A DNA stretch of 25,125 nucleotides from CAZRAL01 sp964598005 (GTDB taxonomy: Bacteria > Pseudomonadota > Gammaproteobacteria > Burkholderiales > Usitatibacteraceae), in NCBI GenBank assembly GCA_964598005.1, contig CAZRAL010000041.1:1-25125 (forward strand), read 5' to 3'. A model generated the notes under the pieces. It worked only from the letters and a program-made list of their open reading frames with translations, made no database searches and was not told the origin of the DNA. Every line of letters begins with the position of its first letter. Positions within the stretch are counted from its first letter, which is position 1. This document shows positions 15,696 through 22,944 of the stretch, piece by piece. A program made the position numbers and the translations under genes.

Positions 15696-15947
15696 TTAAC
15701 GCCGATCCTTCCACTCTTTGAGTCCCAAGCCAATTCCACAAACGCCAATCAGGGCAAAAATTGAACTAGGCACCCATTTCCCGCCAAGCTTGTAAAGCCA
15801 AGCTATAGCCCAATGGATACGCCGCCTACCACCCGACGTTTCAAAATCGGTAAAGTACCAATAGAGGAAAATGGCAATTCCCAAGCACAAAAATCCCAAC
15901 CCCACCGTTTTCCACCATGCATCGTCATTATTTGAATCGTCGGCCAT
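15696..15947 (-). CDS. small two-helix membrane protein
   Basis: The ATG at 15947 follows AGGA by nine bases and gives 83 residues starting MADDSNNDDAWWKT; an in-frame ATG seven codons upstream is less likely. Two hydrophobic segments (about residues 16-32 and 59-74) flank a basic loop (SGGRRRIHW), and the C-terminus is charged (KEWKDRR). It is probably an inner-membrane protein with both ends in the cytoplasm. No family recognised. It is divergent from oxyR with about 250 bp between the start codons. Confidence 0.65.
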   Translation of the reverse strand: MADDSNNDDAWWKTVGLGFLCLGIAIFLYWYFTDFETSGGRRRIHWAIAWLYKLGGKWVPSSIFALIGVCGIGLGLKEWKDRR

Positions 15948-16195
15948 ATTTTTATTTCCTATGAACAAGTAAATAAAGCAAACCTTCCCTCAACTTCATG
16001 GCTTGCGTGAATACAAATAATAGCAAAAAGCTCCAAAAAATATTCTGCTGATCTTCTCCCTTGTTTCAACACAATCAATACAAAGCAGCAGCCAAAGGGA
16101 ATTTTTAGCCATCCATAAAATCACTCAATCCCCGCGGTATGATTGTTTTTGTAACCCATTTGTCCCCACATTTTCGCTTGGAGCAAGAAGATATT

Positions 16196-17104
16196 ATGAA
16201 TTTGCGCGACCTCCGCTATCTTGTTGCATTGGCAGACTATAAACATTTTGGCCGCGCAGCGGAAGCTAGTTTTGTCAGCCAGCCAACGCTATCCACCCAG
16301 ATCAAAAAACTTGAAGAAGAGTTGGGTGTTTCCCTCATAGAACGCAGCCCGCGCAACGTTATGCTTACCGAAACGGGCCAGGCCATTGTGGCACGTGCCC
16401 GCGTGCTGCTGCGCGAGGCGGACGAGATTCGCAAGCTGGCACGCCATGCCATTGAACCGGAAGCAGGGACGGTGCGTATCGGTATTTTTCCCACTCTGGG
16501 ACCATATCTCTTACCGCACGCTATCCCGCACATTACTGCTGCATTCCCCCGACTCGAATTGATGTTGTTCGAAGAAAAAACCGAAAACATTCTTGCCAAA
16601 TTACATAGTGGCGCATTTGATGCTGGCCTGCTTGCCCTCCCGATTGCAGATGACTCGCTGCATGCGGAATTTCTTTTCGAAGAGGCTTTTGTCTTGGCAC
16701 TACCGAAAAAACACAAACTGGCGAACGAAAAACAAGTGCAACTCGATGCATTGACCAACGAAACCCTGCTCCTGCTGGACGATGGCCACTGCCTGCGCGA
16801 CCAAGCATTGGAAGTATGCCGCATGGCTGGTGCTGCCGAACGCCCGGGCTTTCGCGCGACCAGCCTGGAAACATTACGTCACATGGTCGCAACCAACGTG
16901 GGAATAACCTTGTTACCCGCTCTGGCCGTACACGCGCCAGCCCCCGTTTCGGGTGAAGTCGTTTTGGTCCCATTTGCCAACCCGGTGCCGCACCGGCATA
17001 TCGCAATGGTGTGGCGCAAAACCTCGGTTTTGAAAGCTTTTTTGCACCAACTGGCGCCACTATTCAAGACGGTTCCCAAAGAATTTTTACACGCTCCTCG
17101 ATAA
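16196..17104 (+). CDS. oxyR: OxyR, hydrogen-peroxide-sensing LysR-type regulator
   Basis: The 302-residue product aligns with E. coli OxyR: N-terminal winged helix MNLRDLRYLVALAD...SQPTLSTQIKKLEEELG (residues 1-60), then the effector domain. The two redox cysteines fall at exactly C199 and C208 (GHCLRDQALEVC), the E. coli numbering, and ATSLETLRHMVA and GITLLPALAV are conserved, so peroxide sensing by disulfide formation is expected. ATG 16196 was chosen because it restores the standard N-terminus; the open frame continues 19 codons upstream without family similarity. OxyR activates peroxide-defence genes such as katG or ahpC; none lies in this window. Divergent neighbour: a small membrane protein. 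Downstream is a decayed transposase, so the original neighbours have probably been lost. Confidence 0.96.
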   Translation: MNLRDLRYLVALADYKHFGRAAEASFVSQPTLSTQIKKLEEELGVSLIERSPRNVMLTETGQAIVARARVLLREADEIRKLARHAIEPEAGTVRIGIFPTLGPYLLPHAIPHITAAFPRLELMLFEEKTENILAKLHSGAFDAGLLALPIADDSLHAEFLFEEAFVLALPKKHKLANEKQVQLDALTNETLLLLDDGHCLRDQALEVCRMAGAAERPGFRATSLETLRHMVATNVGITLLPALAVHAPAPVSGEVVLVPFANPVPHRHIAMVWRKTSVLKAFLHQLAPLFKTVPKEFLHAPR

Positions 17105-17638
17105 TTTACTTTTGCATTAATCTATATGTCCCATTTTTTGTTCACGTTGCGAAGAACAATTTCGATGCTTCTTTCGACCCGAATGGAATGGGCTACCCTG
17201 CAATGGCTGTCCTGGTTCACCACAATCGATTACTGGGCCGATTGGGTATATTCCACCGGCCGAGGCTAAGGTAAACTACTATTAGTAACTGGTCGGGGAG
17301 ACTTAATCCGCGGCCTTAATTTAGGCCCAATGGCCTCCACGATACCCGGGATAATTGCGAAGCAAATATATCGGCGAGCCTGAAGTCAAGAAATCCCCGT
17401 AGGGTGGAATTTTGGACCGATGGTTACTATGTGGCCACTGTTGGTGAAAGTGGGAGCCGGAAAATTGTTGAAACATACATTCAGGGTATAGCCTGGGCGC
17501 CCAAAAATTGCGATTCACACTTCATAATTTTCATTAGCCATCCGGGATTCAGGCCATTTTTTCAATTCATAAAGTCGAGTATTGGCGCGGCTTTCCAAGC
17601 ATTTTTGCTTGCAAAGCGTTGCTGAATCTAGGGTTTAT
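17105..17638. other. intergenic region with transposon debris
   Basis: No intact gene lies in these 530 bases. The middle and right part contain the IS200/IS605-like remnant (17340-17484). Position 17290-17300 shows GGGGAGACTTAATC, which shares eleven bases with the inverted arm of the MITE at 1546-1600 and might be another scrap of it. The last 40 bases hold the AGGG ribosome binding site of tyrA. No promoter for tyrA can be named with confidence. Confidence 0.5.
17340..17484 (+). pseudogene. decayed IS200/IS605-type transposase (TnpA) C-terminal fragment
   Basis: GEPEVKKSP, a TAG stop and GG (17373-17408) followed, in another frame, by EFWTDGYYVATVGESGS and then IVETYIQ (17407-17484) reproduce the C-terminal signature of IS200/IS605 Y1 transposases (KKxLWGGEFWxDGYYVxTVG...YIxxQ). 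At least one frameshift and one in-frame stop separate the parts, and the N-terminal HUH-bearing region is absent. The Tyr in TYIQ occupies the place where the family has its catalytic tyrosine. It is a dead remnant between oxyR and tyrA, marking a former insertion point. Confidence 0.75.
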
Positions 17639-18520
17639 ATGCAATCGATAGCCATCATAGGGTTAGGGCTGATTGGTGGTTCGTTTGCGCTGGCACTGCG
17701 GCGCACACAACCCAATACGCGTTTGATCGGTATTGATCGCGATGAGGCGAGTCTTGATGCAGCGCTACGGTGCGGCGTTATTGATGAAAAGGGCAATTTC
17801 ACTTCGGTTGCACAGTGCGATTTGGTGCTCCTGGCGGTGCCCGGTCGCCAAATAGAGGCCGTGCTGAGGGGGATTGCCCTCTACCTTCAAGATGAAACGT
17901 TGCTTACCGATACGGGCAGCACCAAGGGCGATGTGGAGGCCGTTGCCCGGCGCGTTTTGGGATGGCGGGTCACGCAATTCGTGCCTGCTCATCCCATTGC
18001 CGGACGCGAGCAGTCGGGCATCGCTGCGGCCACGGCGGATTTGTTTGAAGGCAAGAATGTGGTGTTGACGCCCCATGTGGATAATGAGGCTGCTGTTGTG
18101 GCGCGTATACGTGAAGTTTGGCAGCGGTGTGGGGCGCGAGTGATAGAGATGCCCGCTGATCGCCACGATGCGGTGTTCGCCGCGGTCAGTCATTTGCCGC
18201 ATTTGCTGGCGTTTGCGCTGGTGGATGCGTTGGCGAAGCGTGCCGATGCGCGCACGCTGTTTTCCTTTGCGGCATCGGGTTTTCGCGATTTCACCCGCAT
18301 CGCCAGTTCTTCACCGGAGATGTGGCGCGATATTGCGCTGAATAATCGTGATGCGCTGGTGGCTGAACTGGATGCGTATCTGGAGCATTTGCAGCAACTG
18401 CGCAACGAGGTGGCAGCAGGTAACGGCGAGCGCATCGAGGCGCTGATGGTTGATGCGCGCGAGGCGCGTAATCGTTGGCTGGCGGACGATCTCGATCATT
18501 TTGATTCCGGTGCCTCATGA
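17639..18520 (+). CDS. tyrA: prephenate dehydrogenase
   Basis: The 293-residue product is a monofunctional TyrA-type dehydrogenase, converting prephenate to 4-hydroxyphenylpyruvate with NAD(P) in tyrosine synthesis. Visible motifs: Rossmann GLGLIGGS (residues 8-15), the acidic end of strand 2 at D33 (GIDRD, favouring NAD), TGSTK at 92-96, and the active-site block AHPIAGREQSG (H118). No chorismate mutase domain is fused. The ATG at 17639 sits six bases behind AGGG; the frame extends upstream but only into transposon debris. The stop overlaps the aroA start as ATGA, so the two are translationally coupled. In many betaproteobacteria serC, pheA and hisC precede tyrA; they are absent here. Confidence 0.95.
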   Translation: MQSIAIIGLGLIGGSFALALRRTQPNTRLIGIDRDEASLDAALRCGVIDEKGNFTSVAQCDLVLLAVPGRQIEAVLRGIALYLQDETLLTDTGSTKGDVEAVARRVLGWRVTQFVPAHPIAGREQSGIAAATADLFEGKNVVLTPHVDNEAAVVARIREVWQRCGARVIEMPADRHDAVFAAVSHLPHLLAFALVDALAKRADARTLFSFAASGFRDFTRIASSSPEMWRDIALNNRDALVAELDAYLEHLQQLRNEVAAGNGERIEALMVDAREARNRWLADDLDHFDSGAS

Positions 18521-19812
18521 GTGCGCATTCGCCACCACTCCAACTGGGGCCGTATTCGCGTGCGGCTGGGCAGGTCACGTTGCCCGGCTCCAAAAGTATT
18601 TCCAATCGTGTTCTGTTGCTGGCTGCATTGTGTTCCGGGCAAACGGTGGTGCGCCATTTGTTGCAATCCGACGATACGGCGGTGATGCTGGCTGCCTTGA
18701 AGTTGTTGGGGGTAGGGATCGAGGAACTCGGGCAGAACGCTTATCGTGTGAGCGGGTGCGGAGGCCATTTTCCGGTCAAACAAGCCGAATTATTTCTCGG
18801 CAACGCGGGCACGGCATTTCGCCCGCTGACGGCTGCATTGGCCTTGCAGCAAGGGCACTATACGCTCCGCGGCGTCCCGCGCATGCACGAGCGGCCGATT
18901 GGCGATTTGGTTGATGCTTTGCGTAATTTGGGAGCATGTATCGATTATGTGGGGGCTGAAGGGTTTCCTCCCTTGCGGATTGCGCCTTGTGACCAACGGG
19001 ATGTGTTGCGCACCCGTGTACGCGGTGATGTTTCCAGCCAGTTTCTTTCCGCTTTGTTGTTGGCGTTGCCGTTGCTGGCGCGCCCCGTCACCGTGGAAGT
19101 GTTAGGCACACTGATTTCCAAACCCTATGTGGATATTTCGCTTAATCTGCTGGCGCAGTTTGGTGTGGAGGTGATGCGCAACGATTGGCGCGAATTTACC
19201 TTTGCGACGGCTACGGGCTATCGCAGCCCCGGCACGATTCGGGTTGAGGGGGATGCGTCATCGGCATCGTATTTTCTGGCGCTGGGGGCGATTGGCGGTG
19301 GGCCGGTCAAGGTTCAGGGGGTCGGGCGGGCCAGTATTCAGGGTGATGTTCGTTTTGCTAAAGTGCTGGAAATAATGGGGGCAAATATCGAGATGGGCGA
19401 GGATTGGGTTGCAGCCTCGGGGCAAGGTAGATTGCGAGCCATTGATGCCGATTTCAATTCCATTCCCGATGCGGCGATGACAGTCGCGGTACTGGCTTTG
19501 TTTGCCAAAGGCGCCACGACCCTTCGCAATATCGCCAGTTGGCGAGTCAAGGAAACCGACCGTATCGCGGCCATGGCGGCGGAATTGCGTAAACTTGGCG
19601 CGCTAGTCGAGGAGGGGGCCGATTATTTGCGTATTACCCCGCCCGCCGCATTAAAAGAGAATGTGGGTATCGATACCTATGACGATCATCGTATGGCAAT
19701 GTGTTTTTCACTGGTGTCGCTAGGCGGGGTGCCAGTCACGATCAATGATCCGGCGTGTGTGGGCAAGACTTTTCCGACTTATTTTGACGAGTTCAGAAAG
19801 ATCGTTTCATGA
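18517..19812 (+). CDS. aroA: 3-phosphoshikimate 1-carboxyvinyltransferase (EPSP synthase)
   Basis: This 431-residue enzyme joins shikimate-3-phosphate and phosphoenolpyruvate in the sixth step of chorismate synthesis, in the cytoplasm. Signature residues are all present: PGSKSISNR (K26, R31), LGNAGTA (94-100), RPIGDL (126-131), the catalytic aspartate in PDAAMT (D318), RVKETDR with K345/E346, and DDHR (389-392). The LGNAGTA loop has the canonical Gly-Ala form of class I enzymes, which are normally glyphosate-sensitive. It starts inside the end of tyrA (ATGA) and ends inside the start of cmk (ATGA), so the three genes form a tight operon. Confidence 0.97.
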   Translation: MSAHSPPLQLGPYSRAAGQVTLPGSKSISNRVLLLAALCSGQTVVRHLLQSDDTAVMLAALKLLGVGIEELGQNAYRVSGCGGHFPVKQAELFLGNAGTAFRPLTAALALQQGHYTLRGVPRMHERPIGDLVDALRNLGACIDYVGAEGFPPLRIAPCDQRDVLRTRVRGDVSSQFLSALLLALPLLARPVTVEVLGTLISKPYVDISLNLLAQFGVEVMRNDWREFTFATATGYRSPGTIRVEGDASSASYFLALGAIGGGPVKVQGVGRASIQGDVRFAKVLEIMGANIEMGEDWVAASGQGRLRAIDADFNSIPDAAMTVAVLALFAKGATTLRNIASWRVKETDRIAAMAAELRKLGALVEEGADYLRITPPAALKENVGIDTYDDHRMAMCFSLVSLGGVPVTINDPACVGKTFPTYFDEFRKIVS

Positions 19813-20477
19813 CTTTACATCCGGTTCCGGTTATCGCGATCGATGGTCCAACTGCATCCGGCAAAGGCACCGTTGCGCAACGTGTCGCAGAGCGCCTAGG
19901 TTTTCACTATCTCGATAGTGGGGCGCTGTATCGGTTGACCGCACTGGTGGCGCGACAACAGGGCGTGGCACTGGAAAATGAAGGTGCAGTGGCTGAATTG
20001 GCGCGCCGTCTGGATATTCGCTTTGATGCAGGAAAAATCTGGCTGGCCGATCAGGAGGTGAGTGAGGCCATCCGCACTGAAGCGGTCAGCCAGAGCGCAT
20101 CCCGCGTTGCCGCGCTGCCTGCGGTGCGCCAGGCTTTGCTCGACCGGCAGCGGCAGTTCCGCCAGCCACCGGGCCTGGTCTGCGATGGGCGCGATATGGG
20201 CTCGGTGATTTTTCCCGATGCCAGGCTGAAAGTTTTTTTGACTGCGGCACTGGAGGTGCGTGCCGAGCGCCGAACTAACCAGTTGAAAGAAAAAGGAATC
20301 TCTGCGATAATGGCCGATGTTGTCAAAGAATTACGGACTCGTGACCAGCGCGATAGTACGCGTTCCAGTGCGCCGCTGAGACAGGAGCCCGATGCCCACT
20401 TCCTCGATACTACCCAACTCTCCATAGACGAAGCCGTCCAGCAGATTATTCGGTGGTATAGCGAAACAGGCGCTTAA
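19809..20477 (+). CDS. cmk: cytidylate kinase
   Basis: The 222-residue kinase phosphorylates CMP/dCMP with ATP, recycling nucleotides from RNA and lipid turnover. It shows the P-loop GPTASGKGT (residues 13-21), the LDSGALYR motif that follows it, CDGRDMGSVIFPDA in the middle and the R-x-x-R-D-x-x-D-S-x-R lid (RTRDQRDSTRSSAP). Length is typical. The start overlaps the aroA stop (ATGA). In proteobacteria cmk commonly stands before rpsA, as here; a 107-bp gap with small hairpins follows. Confidence 0.96.
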   Translation: MTLHPVPVIAIDGPTASGKGTVAQRVAERLGFHYLDSGALYRLTALVARQQGVALENEGAVAELARRLDIRFDAGKIWLADQEVSEAIRTEAVSQSASRVAALPAVRQALLDRQRQFRQPPGLVCDGRDMGSVIFPDARLKVFLTAALEVRAERRTNQLKEKGISAIMADVVKELRTRDQRDSTRSSAPLRQEPDAHFLDTTQLSIDEAVQQIIRWYSETGA

Positions 20478-20584
20478 TTGCCGACATTTTCATAGTGTAA
20501 TACCGGTGTCTCATGCTCCTCGCTGAGGCGTTGATTAACCGTCGTGTGCTTATTTTGGGCCGCGCCCTAACCTGAAAGTCTTGT
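20478..20584 (+). promoter_or_regulatory. rpsA leader with small hairpins
   Basis: The gap before rpsA contains a possible promoter (TTAATT, 18 bases, TAATAC, about 20474-20503) and two short hairpins: CCTC-GCT-GAGG at 20518-20528 and GGGC-CGC-GCCC at 20557-20567. The rpsA start has no strong Shine-Dalgarno sequence. In E. coli the rpsA leader is likewise hairpin-rich with a weak Shine-Dalgarno and is autoregulated by S1; a similar mechanism here is an inference. Confidence 0.35.
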
Positions 20585-22315
20585 ATGTCAACATCCGTTT
20601 CAACTCCTTCCTCCGCTGCGAAATCGATGCCCCCGATGGATAGTTTTGCCGCACTTTTTGAAGAAAGCCTGACCCGTCAGGAAATGCGTGTCGGCGAAAT
20701 GATTACCGCCGAAGTGGTGAGCGTCGATCAGAATATAGTCGTGGTCAATGCAGGTTTGAAGTCGGAGTCGGTTATTCCGGTTGAAGAGTTCAAGAACGAT
20801 AAGGGCGAGCTCGAAGTCAAGGTAGGCGATTTTGTGACGGTGGCCATTGAAGCGCTGGAAGATGGCTATGGCGCGACCAAACTTTCCCGCGACAAGGCGA
20901 AACGTCTGTCCGCCTGGCACGATCTCGACATTGCCCTCGATAAAGGCACCATCATTACCGGTATGGTGACAGGTAAGGTAAAAGGCGGGCTCACGGTGAT
21001 GGTCAATGGCATCCGTGCCTTTTTACCGGGTTCGTTGGTCGATATCCGTCCGATCAAGGACACCTCGCCGTTTGAGAACAAGGAACTCGAGTTCAAGGTG
21101 ATCAAACTGGATCGCAAACGCAATAATGTCGTTGTTTCCCGTCGTGCGGTCATGGAAGCCTCGGCCGGGGTGGAACGGGAGGCCTTGCTGGGGACGCTCA
21201 AGGAAGGGGCGACCATCAAAGGCATTGTCAAAAATATTACCGACTACGGTGCGTTTGTCGATCTCGGTGGGATCGATGGTTTGCTGCATATTACCGATCT
21301 GGCCTGGCGGCGTGTGAAACATCCCTCCGAAGTATTGACGGTGGGCGATGAAGTGGAAGCCAAGATTCTCAAGTTCGATCAGGAAAAAAATCGTGTCTCG
21401 CTGGGAATTAAGCAAATGGGCGAAGACCCTTGGGTGGGGCTGGCGCGCCGCTATCCACAGGGAACGCGGTTGTTCGGCAAGGTGACCAATCTGACCGATT
21501 ACGGGGCGTTTATTGAAATCGAGCAGGGTATCGAAGGCTTGGTGCACGTTTCCGAGATGGATTGGACCAACAAAAATATTCATCCTGCCAAGGCGGTTTC
21601 GCTGGGCGACGAGGTAGAGGTGATGATTCTGGAAATCGACGAAGAACGCCGCCGTATTTCGCTGGGCATGAAGCAGTGTTTGCCCAATCCATGGGACGAA
21701 TTTTCCATGTCGCACAATAAAGGCGAAAAGGTGAAGGGGCCGATCAAGTCGATCACCGATTTTGGTGTATTCATTGGCTTGCCGGGCAATATTGACGGGC
21801 TGATTCATCTTTCCGACCTGTCGTGGAATCTCCCCGGCGAAGAAGCGGTGAAGAATTTCAAGAAGGGCGACGAACTGGAGGCGGTCGTGCTGGCCATTGA
21901 TGTTGAGCGCGAGCGCATTTCGCTGGGCTTGAAACAGCTGGACAACGATCCATTCAATAACTTTGTCGCAGTTCACGATAAGGGGGCGCTGGTAAAAGGC
22001 AAAGTCAAATCCATCGACGCCAAAGGCGCTGTGATTGCCTTGGCTGATGATATCGAGGGTTATTTGCGCGCCTCGGAAGTGTCCCGTGAGCGCGTGGAAG
22101 ATATTCGCGCGCATCTCAAGGAAGGCGATGAAGTGGAAACCGTGGTTCTCAGTGTGGATCGCAAGAGCCGCAGTATCAATCTTTCCATCAAGGCAAAAGA
22201 TGCAGCCGATGAAAAAGATGCCATGAAAAAAATAGCTGAAGAAGGGCCAAACAATGCCGGTACGACCAATTTAGGCGCGTTGTTGAAGGCCAAACTCAAT
22301 AAAGGTGTTGAGTAA
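20585..22315 (+). CDS. rpsA: 30S ribosomal protein S1
   Basis: The 576-residue protein has six S1 (OB-fold) domains, beginning at about residues 36, 121, 206, 291, 378 and 465, the full proteobacterial set. S1 binds mRNA on the small subunit and helps initiate messages with weak or structured ribosome binding sites. The FAALFEESL segment that anchors S1 to protein S2 is present at residues 21-29; the 17-residue Ser/Thr-rich N-terminal addition before it is usual in betaproteobacteria, supporting the ATG at 20585. The internal ATGs at 20627 and 20636 are alternatives. A GC hairpin and ihfB follow. Confidence 0.97.
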   Translation: MSTSVSTPSSAAKSMPPMDSFAALFEESLTRQEMRVGEMITAEVVSVDQNIVVVNAGLKSESVIPVEEFKNDKGELEVKVGDFVTVAIEALEDGYGATKLSRDKAKRLSAWHDLDIALDKGTIITGMVTGKVKGGLTVMVNGIRAFLPGSLVDIRPIKDTSPFENKELEFKVIKLDRKRNNVVVSRRAVMEASAGVEREALLGTLKEGATIKGIVKNITDYGAFVDLGGIDGLLHITDLAWRRVKHPSEVLTVGDEVEAKILKFDQEKNRVSLGIKQMGEDPWVGLARRYPQGTRLFGKVTNLTDYGAFIEIEQGIEGLVHVSEMDWTNKNIHPAKAVSLGDEVEVMILEIDEERRRISLGMKQCLPNPWDEFSMSHNKGEKVKGPIKSITDFGVFIGLPGNIDGLIHLSDLSWNLPGEEAVKNFKKGDELEAVVLAIDVERERISLGLKQLDNDPFNNFVAVHDKGALVKGKVKSIDAKGAVIALADDIEGYLRASEVSRERVEDIRAHLKEGDEVETVVLSVDRKSRSINLSIKAKDAADEKDAMKKIAEEGPNNAGTTNLGALLKAKLNKGVE

Positions 22316-22322
22316 TTTTCGA

Positions 22323-22354
22323 TAGGCGGGCCGGCTGATTGGCCCCGCCGCCTA
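22323..22354 (+). promoter_or_regulatory. rpsA-ihfB intercistronic hairpin
   Basis: TAGGCGG (22323-22329) pairs perfectly with CCGCCTA (22348-22354), with additional GCC/GGC pairing inside. No T-run follows, so it is unlikely to be a full terminator; it may stabilise the rpsA transcript end or attenuate read-through into ihfB. Confidence 0.4.
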
Positions 22355-22384
22355 CCTCTATTAACGGGTACAGGATAACGGCGC

Positions 22385-22738
22385 ATGAAATCGATGACGA
22401 AATCGCAACTCATTGAGATTCTGAGTATTCGCCATAGCCAGCTGGCTCCAAAAGATGCGGAACTGGCGGTAAAAACCATGCTGGACGCTATGGCGGATAC
22501 CCTGGCGCAGGGCAACCGCATTGAAATCCGCGGCTTTGGCAGCTTTGGCCTGAATTATCGTCCGCCCCGAATGGGGCGTAATCCCAAAACCGGCGAAAAA
22601 GTTCATGTGCCACGTAAATATGTTCCGCATTTCAAGGCTGGCAAGGAGTTGCGTGAACGCGTGGATGGGCTGGAGCTTGTGGCGCCGCCTAGCGAAGAAG
22701 GCGGCTATTCCTTGTCTGCGCCGGGGCAAAATCGATAA
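22385..22738 (+). CDS. ihfB: integration host factor subunit beta
   Basis: The 117-residue protein is an HU/IHF-family DNA-bending subunit: MTKSQLIEILS start helix, GNRIEIRGFGSFGLNYRPP, and the DNA-inserting arm RMGRNPKTGEKVHVP with its conserved proline. IHF (alpha plus beta) sharply bends specific sites in promoters, origins and recombination complexes. The ATG at 22385 lies nine bases behind AGGA; a second ATG three codons later gives the E. coli-like N-terminus. The C-terminus carries about 20 extra residues compared with E. coli IhfB. The gene order rpsA-ihfB is the classical one, and a strong terminator lies downstream. Confidence 0.96.
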   Translation: MKSMTKSQLIEILSIRHSQLAPKDAELAVKTMLDAMADTLAQGNRIEIRGFGSFGLNYRPPRMGRNPKTGEKVHVPRKYVPHFKAGKELRERVDGLELVAPPSEEGGYSLSAPGQNR

Positions 22739-22792
22739 ATTTACTTGACGGGAAGAATGTTTATCCAGAGCCTGTTCGACTTGTTAGATTAA

Positions 22793-22862
22793 ATTCCATT
22801 TCCAGATCGAAGATGATACGAAGGCGAAGCCGACAAAATCAGTTTTGATTTGGAAATGGAAT
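22793..22862. repeat. 70-bp element with 16-bp inverted ends
   Basis: ATTCCATTTCCAGATC (22793-22808) and GATTTGGAAATGGAAT (22847-22862) are inverted repeats agreeing at 15 of 16 positions. The interior has GATACGAAGGCGAAGCC, which resembles a stretch near the window end (GATACGAAGCCAAGGAGC at 25083-25100), and a nested hairpin AATCA-GTTT-TGATT (22837-22850). It looks like a miniature mobile or extragenic repeat element inserted between ihfB and its terminator. Confidence 0.5.
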
Positions 22863-22887
22863 AATGCATAGCGCTTTTGCGAATCAA

Positions 22888-22920
22888 CAAGGGCACCCCC
22901 GCGTGCCCTTGTCATTTTAG
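22888..22920 (+). terminator. rho-independent terminator of the rpsA-ihfB unit
   Basis: CAAGGGCAC (22888-22896) and GTGCCCTTG (22903-22911) form a perfect 9-bp stem with a 6-base loop, followed by TCATTTTA. This is the clearest intrinsic terminator in the window. Confidence 0.8.
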
Positions 22921-22944
22921 GAACCTCTAATTAAGCCCGCCATG
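22920..22944 (+). repeat. MITE-arm repeat overlapping the lepA start
   Basis: GGAACCTCTAATTAAG followed by CCCGCCATG matches the repeat at 25000-25024 at 22 of 25 positions, including the final CCATG whose ATG is the lepA start codon. It is also related to the MITE arms at 1546-1600. lepA therefore has no Shine-Dalgarno; its translation start region is made of repeat sequence. Confidence 0.6.

Noticed and set aside
16138..16143. TATGAT as the oxyR -10 box
   Set aside because: No acceptable -35 hexamer is found at 16-18 bases upstream, so I do not call a promoter.
21023..22114. 363-codon minus-strand frame opposite rpsA
   Set aside because: It is a shadow of the repeated S1 domains; no start signal and no recognisable motif.
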